Shown here: piece after piece, positions 41,003 to 49,826 of the stretch
Layout: each line of letters begins with the position of its first letter
Position numbering within the stretch: the first letter of the stretch is position 1
Assembly: GCF_014201905.1 (NCBI RefSeq)
Contig: NZ_JACHFM010000001.1
Coordinates: 496,001-560,000, forward strand
Length of the DNA stretch: 64,000 nt
Reading direction: 5' to 3'
Origin: Amaricoccus macauensis
GTDB taxonomy: Bacteria > Pseudomonadota > Alphaproteobacteria > Rhodobacterales > Rhodobacteraceae
Position numbers and translations under genes: made by a program
Notes under the pieces: generated by a model
Database searches by the model: none
Seen by the model: the letters and a program-made list of their open reading frames with translations, nothing else
Told to the model about the DNA's origin: nothing

Positions 41003-42067
41003 TCAACCTTCGTCAGAACCGCCCGGGGCAATGTCCCCGGGCGGTTCTTCAAGTCTCTGGAGCCGCTCGGGCGGGACGCCCTCGATGGTGCGGACCACCG
41101 CCTCGGCCAGCGCGTTGCCGGCGGCGCGGAAGTTCTCGTGGATCACGATCGTCTCGCGCCGGAACTTCTGCATGATCCGAAACGAGTCCTTGACCGCGAG
41201 GTCGAAGTCGCGGCCGACTTCGAAACCCTCGGCCTCCGCCGCGCCGATCACCGCAATCGCCGAGTTCGCCGATCCACAGACAAAGCCGTCCGGCCGGCGG
41301 CGGGACGACCGCATCATCCTCGCCACCTCGGCCTCGATCGCCTCGTGACTGCTGTCGGTGGTGACGTCTCGCATGGGAATGTCGATGAGATCGAGCCGGT
41401 CGATGGCGCGCTCGAAGCCCATGCTCATGTGATGGGCGAAGGTGAGCGCGCCCGGCGGGCGGAGCAGCGCGAGCCGCCGGCGGCCACGGGCAGCGAGACG
41501 CTCCACCGCCATCTCGGCATAGCGCTCGTTGTCGAAATCGAAGAAAGGATGCGCGACACCCATGTCGGTGCGTCCGTGCGTGGCGAAGGGAAAGCCGCGC
41601 TCGTGCAGGTAGCGCACCCGTGCGTCCTGCGGTTCGGTGCGCGAGAAGATCACCCCGTCGGCCGAGGCGGTCTCGACAATGTAGCGCACCGGGTCGAGCG
41701 GATCGTTCTGCAGGCTGTAGGGCGTCACGATCAGGTGGTAGGGCGAGCCCGCCAGATATTCCGAAATGCCGTGGACGAGATGCGAGGTGAGGCCCAGCAC
41801 CTCGGTCTCGACGGACAGGATCAGGCTGATGACATTGGTCTTGCCGGTCCTGAGCCGGACGCCGGCGCGGTTCGGACGATAGCCGATCTGGTTCGCCACG
41901 AGGCGGACCCGCTCCTTGGTGGCCTGGCCGATGTCGGGCGCGTCGTGCAGCGCGCGCGACACCGTCGTCACCCCGAGACCGGTCATGTAGGCGATGGTCT
42001 TGAGGGTCGGCCTGCCCGCCGCGTCCCGCGGCGCCCCCGCTCCATCCCTTCCGTCGACAGCGGACAT
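41003..42067 (-). CDS. LacI-family transcriptional regulator
   Basis: A 354-residue regulator. The N-terminal LacI HTH is PTLKTIAYMTGLGVTTVSRALHDAPDIG followed by the hinge IGYRPNRAGVRLRTGKTN, and the remainder is a periplasmic-binding-protein-like sensor domain. It probably represses the divergent sugar ABC/beta-mannosidase operon and is released by the imported sugar. ATG 42067 directly precedes the HTH; the 922-residue open frame that includes this gene is an artefact. The last codons encode both arms of a strong hairpin. Confidence 0.9.
   Translation of the reverse strand: MSAVDGRDGAGAPRDAAGRPTLKTIAYMTGLGVTTVSRALHDAPDIGQATKERVRLVANQIGYRPNRAGVRLRTGKTNVISLILSVETEVLGLTSHLVHGISEYLAGSPYHLIVTPYSLQNDPLDPVRYIVETASADGVIFSRTEPQDARVRYLHERGFPFATHGRTDMGVAHPFFDFDNERYAEMAVERLAARGRRRLALLRPPGALTFAHHMSMGFERAIDRLDLIDIPMRDVTTDSSHEAIEAEVARMMRSSRRRPDGFVCGSANSAIAVIGAAEAEGFEVGRDFDLAVKDSFRIMQKFRRETIVIHENFRAAGNALAEAVVRTIEGVPPERLQRLEEPPGDIAPGGSDEG
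41016..41047. terminator. Perfect hairpin inside the 3' end of the lacI gene
   Basis: A 13-bp perfect stem (41016-41028 with 41035-41047) and 6-nt loop. It encodes the last residues of the regulator while ending 13 nt before its stop codon, and can act as a terminator on either strand. A T-tract is lacking on the minus side. Confidence 0.55.
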
Positions 42068-42123
42068 ACACCTTCTCCCAGCCCCGAATCGGACGATAGA
42101 TCGGAACTTCGGCAAGCGCAAAT

Positions 42124-42137
42124 CTGAAACGATGCAG
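42124..42137. promoter_or_regulatory. LacI-type operator, lacI-proximal copy
   Basis: CTGAAACGATGCAG is a near-palindrome with the central CG dyad typical of LacI-family sites. It differs at one base from the copy at 42334-42347 and lies 57 bp upstream of the lacI start, suggesting autoregulation. Confidence 0.65.
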
Positions 42138-42333
42138 TATGGACGCGCGCCCTCCGGGACCAAGCGAACCGCAAACGCGAACATCATACGGGTCGGCGAC
42201 CACCTTCGGAAAAAAGCTTCAACTTCTCTGCCTTTATGCGAATCCTTTCCCTGCTGGCCACCTACCCGACAGGTCATCTTGCGGTGATGAACTCGACCAT
42301 TGCCTAACGCGGATCGGCCCCGTAGGATTGCTA

Positions 42334-42347
42334 CTGCAACGATGCAG
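42334..42347. promoter_or_regulatory. LacI-type operator, operon-proximal copy
   Basis: CTGCAACGATGCAG has perfect CTGCA/TGCAG arms around a central CG. It lies 23 bp upstream of the binding-protein ATG, inside the expected leader or promoter, where repressor binding would block transcription. Confidence 0.7.
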
Positions 42348-42370
42348 AAAACATCATCGGGAGGCTCTTC

Positions 42371-43600
42371 ATGATCAGACGCTCGCTGGCCGCGCTGCTC
42401 GCGGCATCGGTGGTGTTGCCCGTCGCGGCGCGCGCGGCCGATCTCGAGGTCACGCACTGGTGGACATCGGGCGGCGAGGCAGCCGCGGTCGCGGAGCTTG
42501 CCAAGGCGTTCGACGCGACGGGCAACAAGTGGGTGGACGGCGCGATCGCGGGATCGGGCGACACCGCACGGCCGATCATGGTGAGCCGGATCACCGGCGG
42601 CGACCCGATGGCCGCGACCCAGTTCAACCACGGCCGGCAGGCCGAGGAGCTGGTGGCCTCGGGGCTGATGCGCAACCTCGACGAAGTGGCGGCTGCCGAG
42701 AACTGGAAGGACGTGATCAACCCGCCGTCGCTGCTCGAGGGCTGCACGCTCGACGGCCACCTCTACTGCGTGCCGGTAAACATCCACTCGTGGGAGTGGC
42801 TGTGGCTGTCCAACCAGGCATTCGCCGACGCGGGCGTCGCGGTGCCCACCAACTGGGACGAGTTCGTTGCCGCCGGCCCGGCGCTCGAGAAGGCCGGCAA
42901 GGTGCCGCTCGCCCTCGGGCAGCAGGGCTGGCAGATGAGCGGGCTCTTCAAGGACCTGGTCCTCGGCCTCGGCGGCAAGGATCTCTATCTCAAGGTCTAC
43001 GGGGACAAGGACTCCGATCTGGCCGGCGGCGCCGACATGGCGAAGGTCTTCAAGGCGCTCGGGGACGCGCGAACCCTCGCCAAGGGCTCGAACGTGCAGA
43101 ACTGGAACGAGGCGACCGCCATGGTGATCTCCGGCAAGGCCGGCGGCCAGGCCATGGGCGACTGGGCGCAGGGCGAGTTTCAGGTGGCGGGTCAGGTCGC
43201 GGGCAAGGATTACACCTGCCTCGCGGGGCTCGGCGGCGCGCAGTACATCACCACGGGCGGCGACGCGTTCTACTTCCCCGCCCTCGAGGACGAGGAGAAG
43301 TCCAAGGCGCAGGAGGTGCTGGCCGAGGTCATGCTGTCGCCCGAGACGCAGGTCGCGTTCAACCTCAAGAAGGGCTCGCTGCCGGTGCGCGGCGACGTCA
43401 ATCTCGAGGCGGCAAACGACTGCATGAAGAAGGGGCTCGCCATCCTGAAGGAGGGCAACGTGCTGAAGAGCGCGGATGAACTGCTCAGCCCCGACACGAC
43501 GACCCAGCTCAACGACCTGATGAGCGAGTTCTTCTCGACCGAATTGACGCCCGAGGACGCCCAGGCGCGCTTCGCGGAGCTGATCGCCAGCGCCGACTGA
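42371..43600 (+). CDS. Sugar ABC transporter substrate-binding protein
   Basis: A 409-residue periplasmic binding protein with a Sec signal (SLAALLAASVVLPVAARAAD). The start of the mature protein, LEVTHWWTSGGEAAAVAELAKAFDA, is typical of glucose/mannoside-type CUT1 binding proteins. GGGAGG 8 nt upstream supports ATG 42371. It is first in the operon binding protein-permease-permease-ATPase-GH2. The neighbouring beta-mannosidase suggests a beta-mannoside ligand; this is inference from context. Confidence 0.9.
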   Translation: MIRRSLAALLAASVVLPVAARAADLEVTHWWTSGGEAAAVAELAKAFDATGNKWVDGAIAGSGDTARPIMVSRITGGDPMAATQFNHGRQAEELVASGLMRNLDEVAAAENWKDVINPPSLLEGCTLDGHLYCVPVNIHSWEWLWLSNQAFADAGVAVPTNWDEFVAAGPALEKAGKVPLALGQQGWQMSGLFKDLVLGLGGKDLYLKVYGDKDSDLAGGADMAKVFKALGDARTLAKGSNVQNWNEATAMVISGKAGGQAMGDWAQGEFQVAGQVAGKDYTCLAGLGGAQYITTGGDAFYFPALEDEEKSKAQEVLAEVMLSPETQVAFNLKKGSLPVRGDVNLEAANDCMKKGLAILKEGNVLKSADELLSPDTTTQLNDLMSEFFSTELTPEDAQARFAELIASAD

Positions 43601-43667
43601 CGCTTGAGCCGCCGGCCCGCGACAAGGGGGCCGGCGCCATCCCGGGACAAACGAGGGGGGCAGTCCC

Positions 43668-44561
43668 ATGGCGTCCGATACCCGGCCGAGGCGGCCTTTC
43701 AGGAACCTGAGCGCGAAGATCGCGTCGATTCCGATGATCGTGACCGCGGTCTGCGTGTTTCTCGGCGGCACGCTCTGGACGGTAGTCTATTCCTTCACCA
43801 ACTCGAAGCTCCTGCCGCGGCTGAACTTCGTCGGGCTCGATCAGTACGACCGGCTGTGGTCGACGCCGCGCTGGCTCGTCTCGATCGAGAATCTGGCGAT
43901 CTACGGGGTGCTGAGTCTGATCTTCAGCTTCGTGATCGGCTTCCTGCTGGCAGCGCTGCTCGACCAGAAGATCCGCTTCGAGAACACGTTCCGCACGATC
44001 TTCCTCTATCCGTTCGCGCTCTCCTTCATCGTCACCGGGCTGGTCTGGCAATGGATCCTGAACCCGGATTTCGGCGTGCAGAACATCGTGCGCTCGCTCG
44101 GGTGGGAGAGCTTCACCTTCAACCCGCTCTATGACGCGAACCTCGTGATGTACGGCATCGTCCTCGCCGGGCTCTGGCAGGGCACGGGCCTCATCATGTG
44201 CCTGATGCTCGCGGGCCTGCGCGGCATCGACGAAGACATCTGGAAGGCGGCGCGAGTCGACGGGATCCCCACGTGGAAGACCTATCTCTACGTGGTCATC
44301 CCGATGCTCAGACCGGTCTTTGTCACCACGCTCGTCATCGTCATGGCCGGCATCGTGAAGCTCTACGACCTCGTCGTCGCCATGACGAGCGGTGGTCCGG
44401 GCAACGCCTCGGAGGTGCCGGCGAAATACGTCTACGAGTTCATGTTCCGGGCGCAGAACCTCGGACAGGGGTTCGCGGCATCGACCATGATGCTGTTGAC
44501 GGTGGCGATCATCATCATTCCGTGGGCATATCTCGAATTCGGAGGCAGGCGCCGTGGCTGA
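43668..44561 (+). CDS. Sugar ABC transporter permease (MalF type)
   Basis: A 297-residue inner-membrane permease with six predicted helices and the EAA loop EDIWKAARVDGIPTWKTYLYVVIP. It forms the pore with the next gene product, whose start it overlaps by 8 nt. It lies 67 bp after the binding-protein gene. Confidence 0.9.
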   Translation: MASDTRPRRPFRNLSAKIASIPMIVTAVCVFLGGTLWTVVYSFTNSKLLPRLNFVGLDQYDRLWSTPRWLVSIENLAIYGVLSLIFSFVIGFLLAALLDQKIRFENTFRTIFLYPFALSFIVTGLVWQWILNPDFGVQNIVRSLGWESFTFNPLYDANLVMYGIVLAGLWQGTGLIMCLMLAGLRGIDEDIWKAARVDGIPTWKTYLYVVIPMLRPVFVTTLVIVMAGIVKLYDLVVAMTSGGPGNASEVPAKYVYEFMFRAQNLGQGFAASTMMLLTVAIIIIPWAYLEFGGRRRG

Positions 44562-45459
44562 TCCTGTGGCGGCCGGCCGCGCCGAGCCGCGGGGCACGCG
44601 CCCCCGCCGGGCGCTCTCGCGGCGCAACGTCATGCTCTACGGCGTGCTGATCGTCGTGGCGCTCTACTACCTGCTGCCGCTCTACGTGATGGTGGTGACC
44701 TCGCTGAAGGGGATGCCCGAGATCCGGCTCGGCAACATCTTCTCGCCGCCGATGGAAATCACCTTCGAGCCCTGGGTGAAGGCGTGGTCGGAGGCCTGCA
44801 CCGGGCTCAACTGCGACGGGCTCTCGCGCGGGTTCTGGAATTCGGTCAGGATCACCGTGCCCTCGGTGGTGCTGTCGATCGCGATTGCCTCCGTCAACGG
44901 CTATGCGCTGGCGAACTGGCGGTTCAGGGGGTCGGAGGTATTCTTCGCCATCCTGATCTTCGGCGCGTTCATTCCCTATCAGGTGATGCTCTATCCGATC
45001 GTGATCATGCTGCGCGAGATCGGGCTCTACGGCACGCTGAGCGGGCTCGTGCTGGTGCACACGATCTTCGGGATGCCGATCCTGACCCTGCTCTTCCGCA
45101 ATTACTTCGCGTCGGTGCCGGAGGAGCTCTTCAAGGCGGCGCGGGTGGATGGCGCGGGGTTCTGGGGGATCTACTTCAAGATCATGCTGCCCATGAGCCT
45201 GCCGATCTTCGTGGTGGCGATCATCCTGCAGGTCACGGGCATCTGGAACGACTTCCTGTTCGGCGTGGTCTACACCAAGCCCGACACGTATCCGATGACG
45301 GTTCAGCTCAACAACATCGTCAATTCGGTGCAGGGCGTGAAGGAATACAACGTCAACATGGCGGCTACGATCATCACCGGGCTGGTGCCGCTCGTCATCT
45401 ACTTCATTTCCGGCAAGCTTTTCGTGCGCGGCATCGCCGCCGGCGCGGTCAAGGGATAG
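44554..45459 (+). CDS. Carbohydrate ABC transporter permease (MalG type)
   Basis: A 301-residue permease with six predicted helices. The EAA loop reads EELFKAARVDGAGFWGIYFKIMLP, and the C-terminus (FVRGIAAGAVKG) is characteristic of CUT1 MalG-type subunits. The GTG start at 44554 overlaps the preceding gene; no better start is seen before the basic N-terminal tail. Confidence 0.9.
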   Translation: MADPVAAGRAEPRGTRPRRALSRRNVMLYGVLIVVALYYLLPLYVMVVTSLKGMPEIRLGNIFSPPMEITFEPWVKAWSEACTGLNCDGLSRGFWNSVRITVPSVVLSIAIASVNGYALANWRFRGSEVFFAILIFGAFIPYQVMLYPIVIMLREIGLYGTLSGLVLVHTIFGMPILTLLFRNYFASVPEELFKAARVDGAGFWGIYFKIMLPMSLPIFVVAIILQVTGIWNDFLFGVVYTKPDTYPMTVQLNNIVNSVQGVKEYNVNMAATIITGLVPLVIYFISGKLFVRGIAAGAVKG

Positions 45460-45463
45460 GGCC

Positions 45464-46630
45464 ATGAACCAGATGACGAACCCGGCCGCGACCAGCGTGG
45501 CGGTGAAGGATCTGCGGCTCGCCTATGGCAGCCTGACGATCCTCGACGACCTGAGCCTCGACATCGGCGAGGGTGAGTTCATCGTGCTGCTCGGGCCGTC
45601 GGGGTGCGGGAAGTCGACGCTCTTGAACTGCATCGCGGGGCTGCTCGACATCACCGACGGGCAGATCTGGATCAAGGGCAGGAACGTCACCTGGGAGGAG
45701 CCGAAGGACCGGGGCATCGGCATGGTGTTCCAGTCCTACGCGCTCTATCCGCAGATGACGGTGCGCGGCAACCTTGCCTTCGGGCTGAAGAACGCCGGGC
45801 TGCCGCGGGGCGAGATCGACAAGCGCATCGCGCGGGCGGCGGAAATCCTGCAGATCCAGCCGCTGCTCGACCGCAAGCCCGCCGCGCTCTCGGGCGGGCA
45901 GCGGCAGCGTGTGGCGATCGGGCGGGCGCTGGTGCGCGACGTGGACGTGTTCCTGTTCGACGAGCCCTTGTCGAACCTCGATGCCAAGCTGCGCTCGGAG
46001 CTTCGCGTGGAGATCAAGCGGCTGCACCAGCAGCTTCGGAACACGATGATCTATGTGACCCACGACCAGATCGAGGCGTTGACGCTCGCTGACCGGATCG
46101 CGGTGATGCGGGGCGGGATCATCCAGCAGCTCGCGGATCCGAAGACGATCTACAACAAGCCCGCGAACCTGTTCGTGGCGGGCTTCATCGGCTCGCCGGC
46201 GATGACGTTCCTGAAGGGGCAGATCGGCGAGCGCGACGGGGTGCGGACGTTCGAGGCGGGCGGCTCCACGATCGCGCTCGACCAGTATCGCGGCGAGGTG
46301 CCCGCGCGCGGCACGGCGGTGATCCTCGGCGTGCGGCCGGAGCATGTGGCGGCTGGGCATGTGGCGGCCGGGCATGGAGCGGCTGGGCATGGAGCGGCTG
46401 GGCATGGAGCGGCTGGGCATGGAGCGACGGGAGCTGGCGGCGCGGCGGCGAAGGTCGAGATCGACGAGCCCATGGGATCGGACAGCCTGCTCTGGCTGCG
46501 CTTCGCCGGACAGGCGCTGTCGGCGCGCGCGCCGGCCGAGCACGGGTTCAAGGCCGGCGACGCGGTCAGCCTCGGCTTCGACATTTCCAAGGCATCGCTC
46601 TTCGACACCGAGACCGAACAGCGGCTCTGA
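45464..46630 (+). CDS. Sugar ABC transporter ATPase (MalK type) with repeat insertion
   Basis: A 388-residue ATPase with Walker A GPSGCGKST, Q-loop VFQSYALYP, signature LSGGQRQR and Walker B VFLFDEP. The C-terminal regulatory domain starts near residue 240. It is longer than its homologue in this window (361 residues) because of a pentapeptide repeat (AAGHG) of about 30 residues near 293-323, just after GVRPEHV. This loop lies in the TOBE region, far from the ATP site, so ATPase activity should survive; effects on regulation are unknown. Confidence 0.9.
   Translation: MNQMTNPAATSVAVKDLRLAYGSLTILDDLSLDIGEGEFIVLLGPSGCGKSTLLNCIAGLLDITDGQIWIKGRNVTWEEPKDRGIGMVFQSYALYPQMTVRGNLAFGLKNAGLPRGEIDKRIARAAEILQIQPLLDRKPAALSGGQRQRVAIGRALVRDVDVFLFDEPLSNLDAKLRSELRVEIKRLHQQLRNTMIYVTHDQIEALTLADRIAVMRGGIIQQLADPKTIYNKPANLFVAGFIGSPAMTFLKGQIGERDGVRTFEAGGSTIALDQYRGEVPARGTAVILGVRPEHVAAGHVAAGHGAAGHGAAGHGAAGHGATGAGGAAAKVEIDEPMGSDSLLWLRFAGQALSARAPAEHGFKAGDAVSLGFDISKASLFDTETEQRL
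46342..46431 (+). repeat. 15-bp tandem repeat within the ATPase gene
   Basis: Six 15-bp units occur in tandem: 46342-46356, 46357-46371, three identical copies from 46372 to 46416 (GCATGGAGCGGCTGG), and a diverged last unit 46417-46431. The unit length is a multiple of three, so copy-number change keeps the reading frame. Confidence 0.92.
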
Positions 46631-46646
46631 GACCGCGAGGGGGACC

Positions 46647-49052
46647 ATGCTCGACCTGAGCGGAGACTGGGCGCTGCAAGACGGCGAGGGGCGCATCCAC
46701 CTCACGATGCGGCTGCCCGGGGACGTGCATTCGGCGCTGTTTGATGCCGGGCTGATCCCCGACCCCTATGCCGGGCGCAACGAGTATGACGTGCGCTGGG
46801 TGGCCGATCGCGACTGGATCCTCAGCCGCAGCTTCGAGCATTCCGGCGAAGGCCCGGCGACCCTCGTCATCGACGAGTTCGACACGGTGGGCGAGATCCG
46901 CCTGAACGGCCGCGAGGTCCGTTCGCCATCCTCGGCGTTCCAGCCGGTCTTCGCCGACCTTGGTGAGGCGCTGGTGCCGGGGACGAACCTCATCGAGATC
47001 ACGCTGCGCTCGCCGACCGCGGCCGCGAACGAGCGGGCGGCCCGACAGCCCTATCCGGTGCCCTATCACGCCGGCAACTGCCCGATCCCGAACGGCAACA
47101 TGCTGCGCAAGCCGCAATGCGACTTCGGCTGGGACTGGGGCATCGCGCTCTGCCCGATGGGCCTTTACGGCCGGATCGCCATCGCCGGCCCGGAAGGCTG
47201 CATCAGGAGCGTCCGGGTGGAGCAGCAACACAAGCCCGGCGAGGTGATGGCGACGATCGCCGTCCATGCATCCGGACTCGGCCCGGCAAGCGAGGTGCCG
47301 TGGCGCGCAACCCTTTGTGGCGTCGAGCGAACGGGCGTGGAACGCGTGTCCGGGGGCCTCGTCTGGCTGGGCGACGTCGGGCTCCTGATCCGCGACCCCG
47401 ATCTCTGGTATCCGGCGGGCTATGGTCCCCAGCCGATCCACGATCTCGTGGTCGAGCTCGGCCAGCTTCGCACCGTCCTGAAGCTCGCGCTCCGCGACAT
47501 CCGGCTCGTGTCGGAGCCGGACGCGGTCGGGCGGAGCTTCGCGTTCCGTGTGAACGGCCGGCCGGTCTTCTGCCGGGGCGCGAACTGGATCCCGGCAGAC
47601 GCGCTGCCCGGCCGGATCACCGGGGAGAAGACCACCGCGCTCCTCCGCTCGGCGGCGGCGGCCAACATGAACATGGTCCGGGTCTGGGGTGGCGGCCGCT
47701 ACGAGCCGCTCTCGTTCTACGAGGCATGCGACGCGCTCGGCCTGCTCGTCTGGCAGGATTTGATGTTCGCCTGCCATCTCTATCCGTCGGACGAGTGCTT
47801 TCTCGACGATGTGGAATGTGAGGTCGGGACTCAGGTCGACCGGATCGGGCATCACGTGGCGCTCTGGTGCGGCGACAACGAGCTTCTCGGGGCGCTCAAC
47901 TGGTTCGAGGAGAGCCGGAGGAACCGCGACCGCTATCTCGTGGCCTACGACCGGCTGAACCGCCGGATCGAAGCGGCGGTGCGCCGTGCGTCGGACACCG
48001 CGAACTGGTGGCCGTCGAGCCCCTCCCCCGGGCCGATGAGCTTCGGCGACGCCTGGCACGACGACACGAGCGGCGACATGCACTTCTGGTCGGTCTGGCA
48101 CGAGGGGCGCGACTTCGAGCACTACCGCGACGTCCGCCCGCGCTTCTGCTCCGAGTTCGGCTTCCAGTCCTTCCCCTCGCTGCCGGTGATCGAGAGCTTC
48201 GCCGCCGGGACCGATCTCAACATCTCCTCGCCGGTGATGGAGAGCCACCAGAAGAACGCGGGCGGCAACGCGCGCATCACCGAGACGATGCTGCGCTACT
48301 TCCGCTTCCCGAAGGATTTCGCGAACTTCGTCTGGCTGTCACAGGTTCAGCAGGGCGTGGCGATCAGGACCGCCGTCGACTCCTGGCGGAGCCTCAAGCC
48401 GCACTGCATGGGCACGCTCTACTGGCAGCTGAACGACACCTGGCCGGTGGCGAGCTGGTCGAGCCTCGACTACGGCGGCGGCTGGAAGATCCTGCACCAC
48501 ATGGCCCGGCGCTTCTTCGCGCCGATCCACGTGGCGGCGATCCCCGAGGGCGAGGCCGTGCGGCTGATGGCGATGAACGACACCGCCGGGCCGGTGGAGA
48601 TCAGCCTCGAGGTGCTGGCCGCGACGCTCCACGGCGAGACCCGGCCGCTCGCGACGGCGGAGGCGCGTGTCGGGACGGAAGCCGCCGAGTGCCTTGCCGA
48701 GGTGCCCACGGGTGCGCTGGGCGAAGGTGAGTTCCTCGCCTTCCGCTGGCGCGCGTCGGACGGCGGTGCCGGCGGCGACGTGCTGCCGCTGGTGCGCTGG
48801 AAGTCCCTTGACCTCCCCGACCCGAAGGTCACGTTGAACGTGACGCCGGACGGACGCACGCTGCGCGCCCGGCTCTCGGCGCAGGCGGTGGCGCTCTTCG
48901 CCACCGTCGAGGCGTCGAAGCCCGGACGCTTCTCCACCAACGCTGTGACGATCTTTCCCGGGCATGACGCCGAGATCGTCTTTACCCCCGACGACGGTGA
49001 GATCGCCGGCGTCACGCTCGCAACCCGCGACCTCTATTCGAGCTTCGCCTGA
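46647..49052 (+). CDS. Beta-mannosidase (GH2)
   Basis: An 801-residue GH2 enzyme. The N-terminal sugar-binding jelly roll (LSGDWALQDGEGRIHL) is followed by an immunoglobulin-like domain and the TIM barrel. The acid/base glutamate is E412 in WCGDNE and the nucleophile E503 in FCSEFGFQS. Both are preceded by the beta-mannosidase-type signatures RVWGGGRYE and CDFGWDWG. There is no signal peptide, so it hydrolyses imported beta-mannosides in the cytoplasm. It lies 16 bp after the ATPase gene in the same operon. Confidence 0.9.
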   Translation: MLDLSGDWALQDGEGRIHLTMRLPGDVHSALFDAGLIPDPYAGRNEYDVRWVADRDWILSRSFEHSGEGPATLVIDEFDTVGEIRLNGREVRSPSSAFQPVFADLGEALVPGTNLIEITLRSPTAAANERAARQPYPVPYHAGNCPIPNGNMLRKPQCDFGWDWGIALCPMGLYGRIAIAGPEGCIRSVRVEQQHKPGEVMATIAVHASGLGPASEVPWRATLCGVERTGVERVSGGLVWLGDVGLLIRDPDLWYPAGYGPQPIHDLVVELGQLRTVLKLALRDIRLVSEPDAVGRSFAFRVNGRPVFCRGANWIPADALPGRITGEKTTALLRSAAAANMNMVRVWGGGRYEPLSFYEACDALGLLVWQDLMFACHLYPSDECFLDDVECEVGTQVDRIGHHVALWCGDNELLGALNWFEESRRNRDRYLVAYDRLNRRIEAAVRRASDTANWWPSSPSPGPMSFGDAWHDDTSGDMHFWSVWHEGRDFEHYRDVRPRFCSEFGFQSFPSLPVIESFAAGTDLNISSPVMESHQKNAGGNARITETMLRYFRFPKDFANFVWLSQVQQGVAIRTAVDSWRSLKPHCMGTLYWQLNDTWPVASWSSLDYGGGWKILHHMARRFFAPIHVAAIPEGEAVRLMAMNDTAGPVEISLEVLAATLHGETRPLATAEARVGTEAAECLAEVPTGALGEGEFLAFRWRASDGGAGGDVLPLVRWKSLDLPDPKVTLNVTPDGRTLRARLSAQAVALFATVEASKPGRFSTNAVTIFPGHDAEIVFTPDDGEIAGVTLATRDLYSSFA

Positions 49053-49070
49053 CTGCCACGGAGGCCCCCG

Positions 49071-49826
49071 ATGACCGAATTCTCCTATCAGCTCTATTCG
49101 TCGCGGAACTTCCCGCCATTGGCCGACACGCTGAAGATGCTGGCCGAAGTCGGCTATCGCAATGTCGAGGGCTATGGCGCGCTCTATGCCGACGACGCCA
49201 AGGTCGCCGAACTCAGCAACCATCTCGGCGACAACAATCTGAGGATGCCCACCGCCCATATCGGCCTCGACATGCTGGAGGGCGAGCCCGGGAAGGTGCT
49301 GGCGATCGCGAAGGCCCTCGGGATCGAGACGATATACTGCCCCTATCTCGCGCCCGGCGACCGGCCCACCGACGGCGCCGGCTGGCGGGCGTTCGGCGAG
49401 CGGCTGCAGCTTGCCGGGATGCAGTTCCGCGAGGCGGGCCTCGGGTTCGGCTGGCACAACCACGACTTCGAGTTTCAGCGCACCGCCGATGGCGTGCTGC
49501 CGATCATGGCGCTCTTCGAGGGCGGGCCGGACCTCGAGTGGGAGGCCGATCTCGCCTGGGTGGTGCGCGGCGGCGCCGATCCGCTGGAGTGGATCCGGAA
49601 CTACGGCAAGCGCATCACGGCGGTGCACATGAAGGACATCGCGCCCCCGGGCGAGAAGGCCGACGAAGACGGCTGGGCCGACGTCGGCACCGGCACGGTG
49701 GACTGGAAGACCATCATGGCGGCGCTTCGGACCACGCGGACGAGGTACATCATCATGGAGCACGACAACCCGAAGGACGACCGGCGTTTCGCCGAGACGT
49801 CACTTGCGAATGCGGAGGCGCTCTGA
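49071..49826 (+). CDS. Sugar phosphate isomerase/epimerase-like TIM barrel
   Basis: A 251-residue xylose-isomerase-like protein (AP_endonuc_2 superfamily). Metal-binding positions are visible: E34 in NVEGYG, H126/H128 in GWHNHDFEF, D/E in EWEADLAW, H in VHMKD and a late E in MEHDN. Members epimerise sugars or act on 3-keto glycosides. GGAGG about 8 nt upstream supports ATG 49071. It precedes a Gfo/Idh/MocA gene by one base, a pairing common in inositol and 3-keto-sugar pathways. Confidence 0.85.
   Translation: MTEFSYQLYSSRNFPPLADTLKMLAEVGYRNVEGYGALYADDAKVAELSNHLGDNNLRMPTAHIGLDMLEGEPGKVLAIAKALGIETIYCPYLAPGDRPTDGAGWRAFGERLQLAGMQFREAGLGFGWHNHDFEFQRTADGVLPIMALFEGGPDLEWEADLAWVVRGGADPLEWIRNYGKRITAVHMKDIAPPGEKADEDGWADVGTGTVDWKTIMAALRTTRTRYIIMEHDNPKDDRRFAETSLANAEAL

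Larger units (their letters stand above)
42068..42370. promoter_or_regulatory. Divergent regulatory region of the mannoside operon
   Basis: A 303-bp gap between lacI and the binding-protein gene without any coding frame. It is less G+C-rich than its surroundings and includes a run GGAAAAAAGCTTCAACTTC near 42205-42225 and the two operator copies listed separately. Promoters for both directions must lie here. Confidence 0.7.

Noticed and set aside
41003-43771. A 922-residue protein containing the LacI regulator
   Set aside because: The upstream 568 residues are antisense to the binding-protein gene and its promoter; LacI starts at 42067.
46342-46431. CRISPR-like array
   Set aside because: Units are contiguous without spacers, 15 bp long and in frame inside an ATPase gene; this is a coding tandem repeat. 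No cas genes are present in the window.
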